From: Deltaproteobacteria bacterium
GTDB taxonomy: Bacteria; Desulfobacterota; Desulfovibrionia; Desulfovibrionales; Desulfovibrionaceae
Length of the DNA stretch: 6,691 nt
Direction: 5' to 3'
Assembly (NCBI GenBank): GCA_031280335.1
Contig: JAITGZ010000024.1
Coordinates: forward strand, 1-6,691
The stretch's first letter is position 1. Every line of letters starts with the position of its first letter. The notes under the pieces were generated by a model. That model did no database searches and was not told the origin of the DNA. It saw nothing but the letters and a program-made list of their open reading frames with translations. The position numbers and the translations under genes are program-made. This document shows, piece after piece, positions 6,628-6,691 of the stretch.

Positions 6628-6650
6628 CCCCGCCCTGAAGGGCGGGGTTT
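6628..6650 (+). terminator. Probable intrinsic terminator
   Basis: An 8-bp all-GC stem (CCCCGCCC / GGGCGGGG) with a TGAA loop is followed by TTTCCTT. The stem is strong but the T-tract is short, so termination is probable rather than certain. It would end the transcript of the zinc-knuckle gene, about 110 nt after its stop. It could equally be part of the repeated palindrome array. Confidence 0.5.
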
Positions 6651-6651
6651 C

Positions 6652-6690
6652 CTTCCGGGCGGAAGCTTGGCCGGGGACGCAAACCCCGGC
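6652..6690 (+). repeat. Two further hairpins at the window end
   Basis: CTTCC-GGGC-GGAAG (6652-6665) and GCCGGGG-ACGCAAA-CCCCGGC (6670-6690) continue the palindrome array up to the edge. The array may extend beyond the window. Confidence 0.5.
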
Positions 6691-6691
6691 G

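Noticed and set aside
6590..6690. CRISPR array
   Set aside because: The palindromes differ in sequence and spacing; there is no repeated unit separated by uniform spacers.

Overview
The window is GC-rich, gene-dense bacterial DNA, and all four protein genes lie on the + strand. The best guess for the source is a sulfate-reducing deltaproteobacterium of the Desulfovibrio type. The grounds are base composition, a TRAP-type binding protein beside a receiver-domain protein, and an RluA-family pseudouridine synthase fused to a dephospho-CoA kinase, an arrangement I associate with that group from memory. No rRNA or tRNA gene, CRISPR array or complete mobile element is visible.

Layout. Positions 1-3646 form a tight three-gene cluster. 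The first gene (1-948, GTG start at the window edge) encodes a receiver-like domain, a proline/glycine/threonine linker built from a 9-bp DNA repeat, and an HPt-like helical bundle without its histidine. The second (935-1963) overlaps it by 14 bp and encodes a secreted DctP/TRAP-type solute-binding protein. The third (1970-3646) starts 6 nt later and encodes the RluA-CoaE fusion. A 145-bp gap (3647-3791) with a short AT-rich island and a good ribosome binding site precedes the fourth gene (3792-6518). This is a 908-residue protein of unrecognised family with a perfect CCHC zinc knuckle, TPR-like repeats, two membrane segments close to the C-terminus and a basic tail. The window ends in a 170-bp non-coding stretch packed with perfect hairpins (6536-6690), one of which looks like an intrinsic terminator.

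How the parts fit. The first two genes could form an extracytoplasmic sensing pair: a TRAP-like binding protein plus a phosphorelay-derived cytoplasmic partner. Both show losses of key residues by eye alignment, so they may work by binding rather than by transport or phosphotransfer. The RluA-CoaE gene is housekeeping (rRNA modification and the last step of CoA synthesis) and is probably translated by coupling to the gene before it. The fourth gene appears to be a separate transcription unit. It is the most unusual item, because retroviral-type zinc knuckles are uncommon in bacterial proteins and this one sits in a membrane-anchored TPR protein, which suggests a nucleic-acid-binding or scaffold role at the inner membrane. 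That role is inference.
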